From NCBI GenBank assembly GCA_963575745.1, contig CAUYUJ010000670.1, positions 453,666-517,665 of the forward strand: DNA of 64,000 nucleotides, in the 5' to 3' direction. Position 1 is the first letter of the stretch. Every line of letters starts with the position of its first letter. This DNA is from Prorocentrum cordatum (lineage: Eukaryota > Sar > Dinophyceae > Prorocentrales > Prorocentraceae). This document shows positions 10,360 to 22,098 of this stretch, one piece after another. The notes below the pieces were generated by a model, which was not told where the DNA came from, did not search any database, and saw only the letters and a list, made by a program, of their open reading frames with translations. The position numbers and the translations under genes are program-made.

Positions 10360-10845
10360 GTGGCTGATTTTTCTCTATCCGCGGACGCGTGTCATAGCCA
10401 ACCTGGGACTCCCACTGGAAGACCACTTCGTATCATGCGCAATCGGAACAGGGGAGAGTTGTTTGCAGAGGAGGACTAGGTGGTGGGTGGGCAGAAGGAT
10501 GGGCGGGAGGAAAGGGATGAGGACGAAACATAGCGGCAGGAACTAAAGCGGACGGATCGGAGAAGTTGCCCGCGTTGGGGCGAGACGAACGAGCGGGAAG
10601 AACAGGAGGACAAGGGGAAGGCGGAGGAGGGGAAAATGAGGGGGACCACAATGAAGCAAGATTCCGATCCAGAAAAATGGCCCGCGCTGGGACGAAAGCG
10701 CCATTCTGAACCACAGGAGCATCGCGCCGATCCCAGAAAGAGGCCCACGCTTCAGCGGGAGCACCATTTCGAAACACCGAAAACAATCGGATTGTGGAAC
10801 ATCATAAGAACAATCAATGTTTGAAGTTTTGTGTGTAAGAGTCAG
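10360..10845. other. Unassigned region with CTGCAGCG-family remnants
   Basis: Phrases of the type GCGGGAGCACCATTTCGAA (10757-10775) and CTGGGACGAAAGCGCCATTC (10688 on) belong to a dispersed family, seen as its reverse complement at 34210-34760. No gene seen. Confidence 0.4.
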
Positions 10846-10859
10846 CACGCGGAGGAGGC

Positions 10860-11330
10860 GGATGATCTCCCGGACAATTTCAGGGGAGGAGGGAGAGTGG
10901 TATTCAGGATGTTTAGTTGTGGAGGGGGTTGAGGGGTGGGGGAAGGGCGGGAGAGGGGAGGAGCGGGGATGAGGGGGGAAGAGAGAGAGGGGAATGAGAG
11001 AGGGGGAAGGGGATGGAAGGCGGATGAGGGAGGGGAGGGATGGGGAGAGGAGGAGAAGGAGGAGAAGGAGGAGGAGGAGGAGAAGGGAGGAGTTAGAGGG
11101 AGGGGAATGGAAAGGAGAGGGGAGAATGAGGTGCAGGTGAAGGGGGGAGAAGGATAAGGAGGAGGGTGGAAGAGAGGGAGGGAAAGGGGGAGAACAGAGA
11201 TGGAAGGAGGAGGAGGAGGTGGCGGAGGAGGAGGAGGCGGAGGACGACGACGACGAGGATGAGGACGAGGACGAGCATATGGACGAGGATGATTACGACG
11301 AGGACGAGGATGGCGAGGACGACGTTGGAA
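10860..11330. repeat. Purine tract (GGAGGA/GAGGAC)
   Basis: Nearly pure A/G for ~470 bp, ending in GACGAGGAC repeats. On the minus strand it is a pyrimidine tract of the kind found beside candidate exons in this window. Confidence 0.8.
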
Positions 11331-11640
11331 AGAAACTATTTGCCTTGCATCTATCCTTCCAGCCAAGAAGGAATTCGCAAAACGTATGACCATGTTGGTC
11401 AACGAGGTGTCCAGCGTGACCAACGTTTTGAAAAAGGATCGCCTCCATGGGTCTCATACTTGCACACGCCACTCCTGGCCATGAGCGTCGAGGGCGTCTC
11501 AAGCGAGAACCCCGTTTCGAACAGCAGCCGCCCTCGGTCCACGGGGTCTTCAAATCATAGCAGTCTCCAGCGACGCCCATGTCTGAAAAGGAGCCGCCCT
11601 CTTGCCCGGCATATGTTGCATCCTTCAAAGCTCGGGGGCG
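11331..11640 (-). CDS. Weak coding-like stretch next to the purine tract
   Basis: On the minus strand, two overlapping frames read as ordinary protein just before the tract; the better one contains TLVTLDTSLTNMVIRF and AGRIDARQ. A GC or GT donor near 11330-11340 would make it the end of an exon preceding the tract as an intron. Product unknown; composition and position are the only evidence. Confidence 0.2.
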
Positions 11641-11795
11641 GAAAAGAGGGGGGTGATGACTAGGGGGGGGTGGATATCATGGCGCGGGCCATGATATTTC
11701 CCAAGATCTCATGGCGCCTCTTCTTATTTAATCGCTTCGCTCATTCCGCCGGCCCATACAGTCTCATGTCTGCCGTTTGCCCGAGGGCCTGGTGT
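11641..11795. other. Short spacer
   Basis: Contains ATCATGGCGCGGGCCATGAT (11687-11706), a perfect 20-bp palindrome. No gene. Confidence 0.5.
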
Positions 11796-11799
11796 CAAT

Positions 11800-12416
11800 G
11801 CGGCGCTTTGGGGGTTCCTGGGGCCGCTTGGGGGACTCCTGGGGCGCTCGGGGGGGCATTTGGGGGGCCTCCTGGGGCCGCTTGGGGGACTCTTGGGGGC
11901 CTCCTGAGGGCCCCGTGGGGGCCTCTTGGGGCCTCTTAGGGGCCTCGTAGGGGCTTCTTAGGGCCGAGGGCTCGAAATGTTGTTTCGTGTTCCCTCTCTG
12001 GGGCCCCTTTGGGGGCGTTCTTGGGGCCCTCTTGGACCGTTTTGGAGGCTTCTTGGGCCGTCTTCGAGCCCTCTTGGGCCATCTTGGGGCCCTCTTGGGT
12101 GCCTCTTGGGCCCTCTTGGGGCGATCTTGGGGGCCTCTTGGGCCGTCTTGGGGCGTCGGGAAGCCGAAAAGGTGGAAGCTCCAAAATCTCTCAAAAACCT
12201 ATGGAAAAACAATGATTTTTGCCTCCGGGGGCCCTATTGGGAGTGCTCTTGGAGGCCTCTTGGGGCGTCTGGGGGCTATCTTGGGCGTCTTGGAGCGATC
12301 TTGTGGCATGTCGGACCCCTCGTGTACCATCTTGGGGGCCTCTTGGGGGCCTCTTGGCCTTTCTTGGGGCTCTCGGGGACGTCTCGGAGCCCTGTTGGTG
12401 CGCTCATGGAGCGCTC
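11800..12416. repeat. CTCTTGGGGCC-type minisatellite, second block
   Basis: Same phrase family as 6530-7335 (CTCTTGGGCC, CTTGGGGGCC, GTCTTGGGGC). The long open frames on both strands follow from the repeat. Confidence 0.75.
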
Positions 12417-12495
12417 GGGACCCGGCCGGGACCCGGCCGGGACCCGGCCGGGACCCGGCCGGGGACCGGCCGGGGACCGGCCGGGACCTGGTCGG
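12417..12495. repeat. GGGACCCGGCC tandem repeat
   Basis: About seven near-perfect copies of an 11-bp GGGACCCGGCC unit. The unit is itself largely palindromic (GGCCGGGACCCGGCC). Confidence 0.85.
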
Positions 12496-13617
12496 GGTAC
12501 TTTTCGTCCGGGGACCCCCAGGGGCCGCCCCGCGCGCGCGAACTAGAAAATTGTTAACCAGTTACCGGAGATCTTAGCACGCCTCTGGCCCGTTGGGCCG
12601 GCGAATTTCATTACGTTCCTGGCCCCCCCGCTGGGCCGCGCACATGCCGCCGGTCATGATTTGCACCCCCCCCTCTTGGACACCCCCCTCTTGGCCGCTC
12701 CCGATGATATGTGGTGGTCTCAAGCGAGGGCCCTACTTTTCAACTGCAGCCGCCCACCATCCTCATAAGTGCTGCAGCGGTTCCGAACGCATGTCCGTGG
12801 CGCTTGGGCGAGCGCTCCATTTTGGAACAGACTCGCCCTCTACCCCTGAGGCCACTGCAAGCGTTTAAGACGAATGTGCGCGGCGCCGCGGCGAGAGCAC
12901 CATTTTGATCAGGAACCGCCCTCCATCCATGAAGAGGTTCTAACCTGTTAGACGAATGTGCTCGGCCCGAAGGCGAGAGCCACGTTCTGAAAATTGCCCA
13001 CCTTTACATCCATCAACCCAGCGGAAAGTTTGAATGATATGGTTGCGCTCGACGCTAAGGCGATGGCCCCTTGCTGAAAACAACCGCATGCTATCTATGA
13101 TATACCAAGATGTGACACGTTTAAGCTTCAGGATCATAGCTTGAATTCGTGAGGGGGTCTTAAGCTGCGACCCGCGCCCTACCGACCCGTTGGGAAAAGG
13201 AGGAGGTCGGGGAAAGGCTGGGTGTAGGGGATGATCGGAACTCGAAATTCGCAATAACATGCTTTCGCGGATCCGGATGGTCCGCGCATGTTTTCTGAAG
13301 CGAAGCCGCCCCAGCGCTCTCAAGGGTTGCGGAGACGGGTCCTGCGCCGACTAAAGATTTCCGCGCGTTTTTTTTTTGTTTAGTGTTTCTATTGTTGTTC
13401 GTGTCCGCTGGATTTCTGGGGGGCAGGCCTCCCAAGAAAGGCGCCGCGGTCAGCTCTTTCTCGCAGTCCTGTCCAGGAGGAGATGCGTGCTCTAACACTG
13501 GTCGGACGGAGGCGATGTTGCGGGAGTGGACGACTCTCGCTTTTAGAGTACAGTTGGTCTCCAGTTGCTTTGCTCGGGCGCGCTGCACCACTTGCTCCCG
13601 TGGAAACGTCACGGCTA
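12496..13617. other. Unassigned region
   Basis: Scattered members of the CTGCAGCG dispersed family occur at 12735-12790 and similar phrases at 12965-13000. A T-run ending TTTTGTTTAG at 13368-13382 resembles a 3' splice site, but no convincing exon follows. Confidence 0.4.
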
Positions 13618-13800
13618 CTATTGCCCAGGACCCAGCATCCGAAATGTGTTGTCATCGGCATCGCACCAAGGGAGTTTTGAGGGTTGCCGCTGTGCTTCGG
13701 CCTCCTGGGGGCCGTCGTCGACGTTGCCGCGGCTAGATCTGCTTCGGATTACTGGTAGTAGCGTGCTCCGTGACAAGTCCTGAGGGGGATCTTGTGGGAG
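13618..13800 (-). CDS. Weak coding-like stretch after a pyrimidine tract
   Basis: On the minus strand, downstream of the tract at 13860-14160, an open frame ends with a polar, protein-like segment containing GNVDDGPQEAEAQRQ and CDADDNTFRM, with TAG at 13620-13618. The upstream part of the same frame is only tract translation. It could be a terminal exon; no family recognised. Confidence 0.25.
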   Translation of the reverse strand, partial: LPQDPPQDLSRSTLLPVIRSRSSRGNVDDGPQEAEAQRQPSKLPWCDADDNTFRMLGPGQ

Positions 13801-13854
13801 GTCTTGTGGGGGGGATGATGAGCATGACGAAGAGTGGGAGGTGGGAAGTACGAA

Positions 13855-14160
13855 AAGGGGGGGAAACAGGTGCGGGGGGGTGAGGCGGGGGAGCAGGAGG
13901 AGCAGGAGGAGGAGGAGGAGGAGGCTGGAGCGGAGGGTGAGGCGGAGGAGGTGGTGGAGCGGGATGCGGAGGGGGAGTTGGATGGTAAGTAGGGGAGGGG
14001 GGCAGGATGTGGAGGACGAGAGACGAGGCGGAGCAGAGGAGGAGAGGAAGTGAGGGCAGGAAAAAGGGGGGAGGAGGGAGGGGGGAGGAGGACAGGGGCA
14101 CAGGAGGGAGAGGAGGAGAAGGAGAGGTATCGAGAGAGAGTGAGAGTGGGAGATATTGGC
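13855..14160. repeat. Purine tract
   Basis: GGAGGA-rich run with GGGGG insertions; a pyrimidine tract on the minus strand. Confidence 0.8.
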
Positions 14161-14572
14161 GCTGCAAGGGGAGGGGAGTGGTGGCGGAAGGACGCCATAG
14201 AGGTCCCGGCATTCTGCCTGACGAAGCGGGACTTGTTGCTCCAAGTTCAGCAGCATATTGTTCCGATATTGCCATTGCACCTGGAAGCCCAGACCCCCTC
14301 GCGTCGCGAGCAAAAATCACGCTTCGCGGACGAAAACACAGCGGATTTGTTTTGTCAGGTCTGGCTTCCGTTGACCCTCGCCGGGCTTTGGAACCGTCCA
14401 AACGACCCAGGACGAGACACCAGTCCACGGGAAGGGCTCCAGACCTGCAGGGGCCCACGCGGTGAGACAATCGCGACGTCGGGTTTGGGACTTGAGAGGG
14501 AACCCCAGGGATCCGCTGTTGCGATATTTCAATCATGGGGGACGTCCCGGCTCTTTCGTTGTGGCCGCCTTG
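14161..14572. other. Unassigned spacer
   Basis: Open on plus but with no recognisable domain. Confidence 0.35.
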
Positions 14573-14741
14573 TACACCTTAGGCGATGGTTAAGAAAACC
14601 CAAGTTTTCGGCCAGAGTCTCGATTATTCTTAATGTTTCCATGTAAATCCTAAGATTTCGATGGGAATTCTGGGCTTCTACTCAAGTTCTGAGACTATGA
14701 ATTTCTTAACCCATGATTTCTTAAGCATTTCGCAGGGTGTA
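14573..14741 (+). mobile_element. 169-bp MITE, copy 2
   Basis: Same length, termini and orientation as the copy at 9317, flanked by TA (14573-14574 and 14740-14741). The internal AGAGTCTCGATTATTCTTAA and GATTTCTTAAGCATTTCGCA blocks are nearly identical among the copies. Confidence 0.85.
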
Positions 14742-15640
14742 GCTTGTAGTCTTGAGTCGATGTTTGACGGTCCTGAGCCTGGCGGGGGTCCCAGGAGGCT
14801 GCAAATTGCAAGCCATGATCTTTTACCGCTTGGAGCCGCCCCTTGCGGCTCCGCCGTTCCGCCGGCCGCGGCAGGTACGACCTCAACGAGAGTTTCTTCC
14901 GCCACCTGGCCGGCGCCCCGGCCGGGTGCAGCGGCGCCCCCCAGCCCCTTGACTTGAGCACAACCAAACGGCTCTACACTCACACGCAACATGTAACCAT
15001 ATTCAAACAAGGGGCACGCGCGCCCTGGCTCTTGCACGATCTGCAAGAAAATTACTGCACATGACGGCGGCGGGGGTGAGAGGCCAGGAGGCCAGGGAAA
15101 CCAGGGGGGCCAAGGAGACAGGAGGCCAGGGCTACCACCCGAAAATGGGAGGCCAGAGGCCAGGGCAACCAGGGAGGCCAGCGAGGACATGGCACGGTGG
15201 CCAGGGAATGCCACGACGACACGACACCACGTCTCTTCCTCCCCCTCCTCCTCCCTCCCCCCTCTCCCCTCCCCTCCGAACCTGACTTCAATGCATCGCC
15301 GAAGTGTCGGCATCAGCGAGGAGCGGGGGATGGGGGCGGAGGGGGGCGGGTGCGGCGCCGGTGCCGTCGCGAAATCCCACCAGTCGTTTTCTTTCCTCTT
15401 TCAAAACCCTTCTTCCCTTCGGGGCGGGGTACCCTCCCCCTCTTCTCCCTGTTTTTTGTTCGGTGACCTAAGATGGCCCAAGGTGGCTCCAAGATAGCCT
15501 CCGATGCTTCGAGGTGGCATCCAAGATGTCTCAAGATCGCATAAAATGGCAGACAAGATGACCCAATTTTGCTCGAAATCTATCTCCGAGATGGCCTCCA
15601 ATATGTCTGAAGATCGCTTCAAATGGTTCGTGTGGCCCCC
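14742..15640. other. Unassigned region with GGAGGCCAGGG repeats
   Basis: Bases 15070-15190 repeat GGAGGCCAGGG-like phrases. Bases 14870-14945 read on plus as a short protein-like segment (GRYDLNESFFRHLAGAPAG), too short to call. A C/T-rich patch lies at 15236-15280. From 15470 to 15620, AAGATGGC/CAAGATG phrases repeat. Confidence 0.4.
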
Positions 15641-15649
15641 ATGACGGTG

Positions 15650-17325
15650 GGGGCGGTGCGACGCCCAAAAACAGCGGCTGGGGCGGAGGTTGTGCAAGCT
15701 GGGGGGAAGGGTTGGCAGAGGAGCAGGGGGTCCCGCTGGTGGTGGTAGGTGTGGGTGGGTGTGTGGGGGCGGGGGGCGAGCCGGGGGGGGCGGGGCGGTG
15801 GCGGTGCGACGCCGAAATAAAGCGAACGGGGCGGAGGGGGGAACGCTGGGGGGGAGCGGTGGGCAGAGGAGGGGGGGGGCGGTGGGTGCGGTGCGACGCC
15901 GAAATGAACAGGGCGGGGCGGAGGGGAGCGGGGTGGAGAGGGCACTGAGCTGCTGGGGAACGCTGGGGTGAGGGCGGTGCGACGCCGAAAGTGGTCGGGG
16001 CGGGGGGGTGGGGGAGTGGTCGGGTCGCGGGGGGGGTCACGCTGGGGGGAGGGGGGTGCGACGCCGAAATAAAAGTGGGCGGAGGCGGAGGAGGTCCGGG
16101 CGGAGAGGGCACTGGACTGCTGGGCACGGTGATGGCCGGCGCGATTCCGAAATATGTGGTCGGGGCGGAGGGGGTCGTGTTGGTGGTGGGTGGGGTGGGG
16201 GGGGGGGAAAGAGGCGGGGGGGCGGGCCGGGAGGGGGTGGTGCGACGCCGAAATAAAGTGGTCGGGGCGGAGGGGGGCGGGGTGGAGGGGCATTTGGCGG
16301 CTGGCGGGAGGGGGGGGCGGGGGGGGGGGGGGGCGACGCCGAGATTGAATATTCGGGGTGGAGGGGGGCGGGCTCGGGGCGGAGGGGGGGGGGTGCAGAG
16401 GGCACTGGGCGGGTGGGGAGGGGGGAAGGTCGGTGGGGGCGGGACGGTGGGGGCGGTGCGACGCCGAAATAAAATGGTCGGGGCGGAGGGGGGCGGGGTG
16501 CATTGGGCGGCTGGGGAGGGGGGGCGGTCGGGGGGGACGGGGCGGCGGGGGCGGTGCGACGCCGAAGTAAAGTGGTCGGGGGGAAGGGGGCGGGGTGTGC
16601 ACTGAGCGGGTGGGGAGGGGGAAGGGTCGTGGGAGCGGGATGGTGGGGGCGGTGCGACGCCGAAATAGAGTGGATTGGGCCGAGGGGGCGGGGTAGACCA
16701 GGCACTGGACGGGGAGACGGTGCGACGCCGAAATAAAGTGGTCGGAAGAACGGGGTCACGCTGGTGGTGGTGGTGGTGGTGGTGGTGGTTGGAGTGGGTG
16801 GGTGGGTGGATGGGCTGGAGGGGGGGGGGGGGCGGTGGGGCGGTGGGGGCGATGCGACGTCGAAATCACGTGGTCGGGGCGGAGGGGGGCGGGGTGCATA
16901 AGGCACTGGGCGGCTGGGGAGGGGGGAAGGGACGTGGGGGCGGGACGGACCGTCCCGCCCCCACCGTCGGTGGGGGTGGCGCGACGCCGAAATAAAGTGG
17001 TCGGGCCGGAGGGGGGCGGGGTCCAGAGGGCACTGGACGGGGGGCGGTGTCACGTTGTTGGTGGTGGTGGTGGAGGTGGTGGTTGGTGTATAAGAGGGGT
17101 CGGGGCGGAGAGGGGCGGGGTGGACAAGGCACTGGACGGGGAGCGGTGTCACGCTGGTGGTGGTGGTTGTGGTTGGTGTATAAGGGTCGGGGCGGGGCAC
17201 TGAACTGGGGGCGGTGTCACGCTGTTGGTGGTGGTGGTGGTTGGTGTGGGTGGGTGGGTGGGTGGAGGGGCGAGGGGGGCGGTGCGGTGGGGGCTCTGCG
17301 ACGCCGAATTACAGCTGTCGGAGCT
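15650..17325. repeat. GC-rich minisatellite anchored on GCGACGCCGAAATAAA
   Basis: About fifteen units of roughly 65-150 bp, most carrying GGTGCGACGCCGAAATAAAG (for example near 15806, 16058, 16242, 16457, 16722, 16981) followed by G-runs, GGTCGGGGCGGAGGGGGGCG and GGGCACTGGGCGG. Some units also carry (GGT)n (16765-16795, 17055-17085, 17155-17180, 17225-17245). Both strands stay open over long distances because stops are rare in this composition; I call no gene. A perfect palindrome lies at 16934-16964. Confidence 0.85.
16934..16964. repeat. Perfect 15-bp-arm palindrome within the minisatellite
   Basis: GTGGGGGCGGGACGG, one A, then its exact reverse complement. Confidence 0.9.
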
Positions 17326-19240
17326 CAAGACCCTGTGCAAGATAATAGACGTTCTTCGAAGACGTTCACAGACAACCCAATATGGGGTCCGCAGCTCATG
17401 TTGTCAACCCGGGCGGGTCATCGGAAATAGGAAGTTGTTTTCATTGTTGATATTTTCGAGCTTGCTTGTGGAGGACGTGTCAGGCGGGAGCCTCGCTTCT
17501 CAGTGGATCCCAGGCAGGTCTCAGGCGGCAGTCGGGAGACCCGTCCCCATGGGCGCGCAGCTATTGTAATTCATCCGCGCGTGCCACCGAAATCTTGTAA
17601 CTGTCGTAAGTTATGGACTCTTGATGATTGAAAACGAATAGCGTCTCGTGCGGGAGCCTCGTCTGTGAAAGGATCGCGGAGCGGAAAAAAAAAGCCTTGA
17701 GCAGAAACCAAATGGCTCGTTTCTGAAAGAACCGCGAGGAAGTTCAGAGCATGAGCGTTGTCCTAAAGGGCTTTAGCGGGCACAGCTTTGACGCGCAGTT
17801 TTCCAAGAGGTCTAGGTGGCGGGGAGCAAAGGCCGACGGGCTGTGAAGAGCATGGCGCAGCACTGAAACGGCTGGCGTTTTGCTACTGGGAGCCGAAGGC
17901 GCAGGCGACGGCGAGGTCGATGTCCAGGCCCAGCGAGCAGGATTCACGTGGCAGAGCTCGGAGCCGCACGTCTTGCGCCGTTCGGGGTTCACCCTGATTC
18001 CACGCTGTCGCAGGGTCAGACGCTGCGCAAGGACGTCACCACCGACTGCGCCAGGGACGAGGGTGAGGTCGCAAGGGCATGTCGGACGAGCGGCGGTGGC
18101 TGCATCGCCATTCCGGCGCCATGCGCATGCGCAACATGTTGATTTTACGACCACCCACTCGAAACATGAGGACACATTCAAGGTCCCGATGACCCTCTCG
18201 AAGTATTACCATGGCAGACCAGCCATTCCTGGGGGGCACGGGTCTGGGGGAGCTGGGGGCGCCCTCCTATATGATATTCCTCCTTTATGTAATTTCAAGC
18301 AGTTGCACCTGAGACTTCGCATAGCTGTGATGCTCTAGGGTAGCAGCGACGGCCTCGGAGTCAGCCCTGAAGGTGGCGCGAACCCCCTCGCTGGGCAGGA
18401 CCAGAAATCTCACTCGACCCAGCGCTGGGATGGCCGTCTCAAGCTAACGCCGCAACTACGACAGCCATGCCAAACAAACAAGAGCGCGAAGCCCATAGCA
18501 ACCCGATGTCAGGACACCGGCACAACATACATCATGCACCTTCGGCTGAGCCGGCCAAGCGCTTCCATGAGGGCGGCGCGCAGGCATGGGGGCAATCGGG
18601 CGCGATCCAACGCAATCGCTTGACATGCGACAGCTTGACGCGTCGACAAACAGAGAAACATATCCCACATACCCGCGCCTCGCAACAATGATCGAAACAA
18701 ACCAAGCCCACCGCGCGGCGCGCGGCAGGGTGACTGCGCAACTGCGTGTCCGAGGGGGCGCCACGCCGACAGCGCTTGGACGTCGTGCGACATGTTTTGA
18801 ACCGGAACGCGGGGGCCCTCGAAAATCCAAGGGCAGGGGTGGCCGCCAGCAGCCGGCCGTCGGCGCGAAACCATTGCAATGATTCGGAGCGCGCGTGCGC
18901 GGCGCTGCGAACCTTCTCCTTCCACCCCTGACTACGCGGGAGACGACGACGGCGAGAATGCAGAGCAGGGGTGGAGGAGGGGCACGAGGAAAGGACATCG
19001 GCGTAGGTGGTGATGATGATAGAGGCGACGCGGAGAGTGGGGGGCGGGGCGTGAGAAATATGGAGGAGGAGCGGGGGGGCGAGGAGTAGGGGGGGGAACG
19101 GGCGTGCCAGACACGCCCGCGCGGGGCCGCAGGGTGCGCTGGTCCTCCGCAATGACGACGCGCAAGGATGGGGGTCCAGGAGGCGGCGCTCGGCCGCCCC
19201 AAATTTCCCGTCTAACCCTTGCGCGTCGACTTTTTTCCGC
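17326..19240. other. Unassigned region
   Basis: No recognised gene. The minus strand from 18150 to 17880 has a protein-like stretch (VGGDVLAQRLTLRQRGIRVN) but no supporting context. Bases 18950-19090 are purine-rich. Confidence 0.35.
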
Positions 19241-19289
19241 CAGGGTGGCTTGCGCCTCCCCCAGGGGGCTTCCCAAGTGGCTGTTTTTG

Positions 19290-19480
19290 TCCTCCACTAG
19301 CGGAACACTACTAGGTAAGCTTTCTTCCTCCGCTAGAGGAACGCTACTAGGTATGCTTTTTCGCCCCCCAGAGGAACGCTTCCGGGCGCGTCGAAAGGGG
19401 GCCAGACTGGTTCCGCCTCTGCGGCCTTGTCGAGAAGACCGGGGGCAGCATCGTTCAAGGGGAACTTTGCTAGGTAAGGC
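19290..19480. repeat. Short GGAACRCTACTAGGTA repeat
   Basis: The phrase occurs near 19300 and 19340, and as GGGGAACTTTGCTAGGTAAG near 19460, spaced by CTTTCTTCCTCCGCTAGA-like sequence. Each copy gives GTLLGK/M on plus. Confidence 0.6.
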
Positions 19481-19984
19481 TACCGCGGCGGCGCCTGCAA
19501 TGAGCATGCGCGGATATTTTTGGAGCCCTCTGGAACCTGTGCCCGCCCCCGAATTACCCCCCCCCCCCTGGCGGCGCCTTGTCCCGCGGGGGCCCGACAG
19601 GCCCTGCGCCGCCGACCGGGCCGCATCATGCGCCAATGCCCGCCGCCTGGCGGCAACGGGCCGGGGCGCCCCCGCGCCCCATGCCGTTTGACGGCTCACG
19701 CGCCCCCAGCTCCTGGCCGCCATGCACGGGGGCCCTTGGCCGACGGGGGGCGCTGCCCGAAGGCGGAGAAACAGGCAGAACGACCACCCCCTGTTTCGAC
19801 GCCAGCTACCGCGCCAAGTTCCTGCGCCCACAGCGCGTTCAACGCTCTCCCTGATCGCGCCCGCGCAGCCCAGCGAGCGCGCCTCCACGCAGCGCGCAGG
19901 CATATATTCATCTGGCATTGCCTTGGCAGCGCTTGAGTCACCGATCGGGACTTCCCGCGCGCGCGAACTTCGCAGGCGTAGAAT

Positions 19985-20444
19985 GTGCCGAGAAAGATTC
20001 CCGATGAGTTGCCAACTTCTGTGACAAAGTTCCCGCGACGCGCGGTTCTAATTTCGCGGCTGCAGGCCCTGGCGGACCTAGCGGCAGCGCTCCGCATCCA
20101 GGCGCTGCGAATCGGGACGGCATTGCACGGACTGGAGCGCGTGCTAAACCGAGCGCGAGCGAACTGCCGTCTGACACTGGCGCGCGCGCCGATAACATGG
20201 AATCGCACCTGCGCTGCGGGGGGCGCTCGTTTTGCGCGGCGTGCGCGACGCAGCTGAGCAGGACATGTCTCAGTTTGTGCGAGCCGCGCCCGACAAACCG
20301 CTTGATGACTCAGTTAAGAATGTCCCGCTCGCCGCGTGCACAACGACCCCCGGCCCGATGGCCGACGCGCTGGTCGCGCTCATCGAGAGAGCGGGGGCAC
20401 CAGGAAAGCAAATCTTGGATCTGATGGGCACCCCAGGGGGGTAA
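19985..20444 (+). CDS. Unassigned coding-like region with a frame change
   Basis: Two successive plus frames look protein-like: 19985-20240 (basic, containing LQALADLAAALRIQALRIG) and 20235-20444 (AAPDKPLDDSVKNVPLA, then MADALVALIERAGAPGKQIL, stop at 20442-20444). They join only if one or more indels near 20160-20240 are assumed. GC-rich third positions and the amphipathic helix in the second half support former coding. No family recognised. Confidence 0.3.
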
Positions 20445-22098
20445 GGACCACAGCTCCCCCAGTTGCCGCTGGTCGACATGAGCTGCGGGCCGCGCAGGGG
20501 CGGGCCCCCCGCTGAGGATCCCTTCGCAACGCACACGCAAACGAAGCTCCCGCCCGGGACCTCCATGTTCAAGTCTGAAGACTGCAACTGACGACAGTCA
20601 CACGTTTCCGGCGACCTTTTCGGATGATGATGTTGTTGGTTATTATTTTGACCGGCGGGCCCCATGGGGTGGGTGGGTACCAAAGGCTCCCTTGTACCCA
20701 CTCACAGACGAGGCTCCCGCCTGAGAGTTCTTCCATGTTCAAGCTTGGAGTCGGCAGATTTGAAAACAGCTTTCAAGTCTGCGATGGCCCGGTCGGATCA
20801 ATATCATCAGCTGCGGGCCCTGCGGGGAGGGGGTTGTTGCCTGACACGTTTTCGTTATTCACTCAGAGACGAGGCTCCCGCCGAAGACTTTTTTCATTCA
20901 AGCTTGAAGAAGCGAAACATCGACGACAGCTACAGGTCCCCGATTTCCCGCGCGGATTCTCGAGTAGCCCGGAAGATGAATGCGTGGGTACGGGGGCGGT
21001 TGTGAAAACATGTTGGGATGATGGTGGTGATGTGGTGGTGTTGGCGGGTGTTGAAACATGGTGTGGTGATGATGACGGTGGTGGTGGTCATGATGCGATG
21101 ATGGTAGTGACGATTGCGATGGTGGAATGATGCTAGAAACGATCATGAAGGGTGTGTGTTCTTGCTCCTGCGCTGGTGTCCCGAGTAAACAAGAACCCCA
21201 CTTAAGATGCAGGGGGCAACCCATGTTTGGGTCCAGCATGTAATTTTTCCGTCGCCCATTTGCATTACAAGTTTTCTGCCCACGTCCGCTTGCGGACCGA
21301 TTCGGTTCGACTGGGCTTTGGCTTGCCAAGAAAGCTTCCAGACGGGCCCAGGAGCGGCCGAACTCGGCTCGAAACACCCACGAACATTTCAATACAGGCA
21401 CATGAGGTTTCTTGAGAAGGGGCCCCAAGTCATTGCCAATGCCAATGGAAAGAGCCGTTGGCACGAGAAACGGCCGTTGGACACCCCCGAACGGCCCAGG
21501 AAAGGACACCGAGACGCACCCAAAAGGGCTCCAGGAGCTTAGCGCGCCTGGATGCGAGCGGGTGCGAGCGCGCATCTCCTGAGCTCGTTTTTGTGAGTGC
21601 GCGAAAACGTCCCCCCACAAAGCCGGCAAGCACCTCCAGTGGCACACCCACGGCGATCAAGGCACGGCGGGGTGGCCCGGGGAGGCTCCAAAAGGGTTCC
21701 AAAACGCTCCCGCGAGGCCCTCCCGAGGCCTTCACATGTCTTCTGCGTTGTCGTGGCTCACGCTGCACTGCGATGCATCCCTCCTCGTCGCGTGGCTGGG
21801 CGAGGGCGGGACGAATTCTGGTGCGAAGCAGGGGGAAAGGTGAGCCGATCCGTGGTCTGGGGATATCGCCGTAGAGCACCTGCGCCCAGAAGAGATGGTG
21901 GGCCCAGGGGTCTGGGGGCTTCCCTGCTGCGTATACCCCAGGGGGGCGCGAGTCGCCTGGGAGGCGCGGGGCGCACAGGCTTTCGCCGAGGGCCGCCGCG
22001 GTCTCGCGCACTGTGCGGTCCGGGCCGGAGCGCTGCTCTTCAGAGGGGGCGGGCTGTCCAGGACGGCGGCGGGGCCTCCAAGCTCGGGGGCCCGCAGA
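20445..22098. other. Unassigned region with short local duplications
   Basis: CACTCACAGACGAGGCTCCC-like phrases recur near 20540, 20700 and 20860, with TTCCATGTTCAAG or TCATTCAAGCTTG after each. Bases 21015-21125 are a GATGGTGGTGATGTGG-type simple repeat. No gene recognised. Confidence 0.4.

Noticed and set aside
10842-11423. Minus-strand Pro/Arg/Leu-rich frames
   Set aside because: They translate the purine tract; only the non-repetitive end near 11340-11640 is mentioned.
15690-17200. Long Pro/Ser- or Gly/Arg-rich open frames on both strands
   Set aside because: Stops are rare in this G-rich minisatellite; the frames follow the repeat and have no domain.
18456-19918. Minus-strand open frames of 248 and 328 residues
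   Set aside because: Pro/Arg/Ser-rich composition from GC-rich DNA, no domain, and equally open frames on the other strand.
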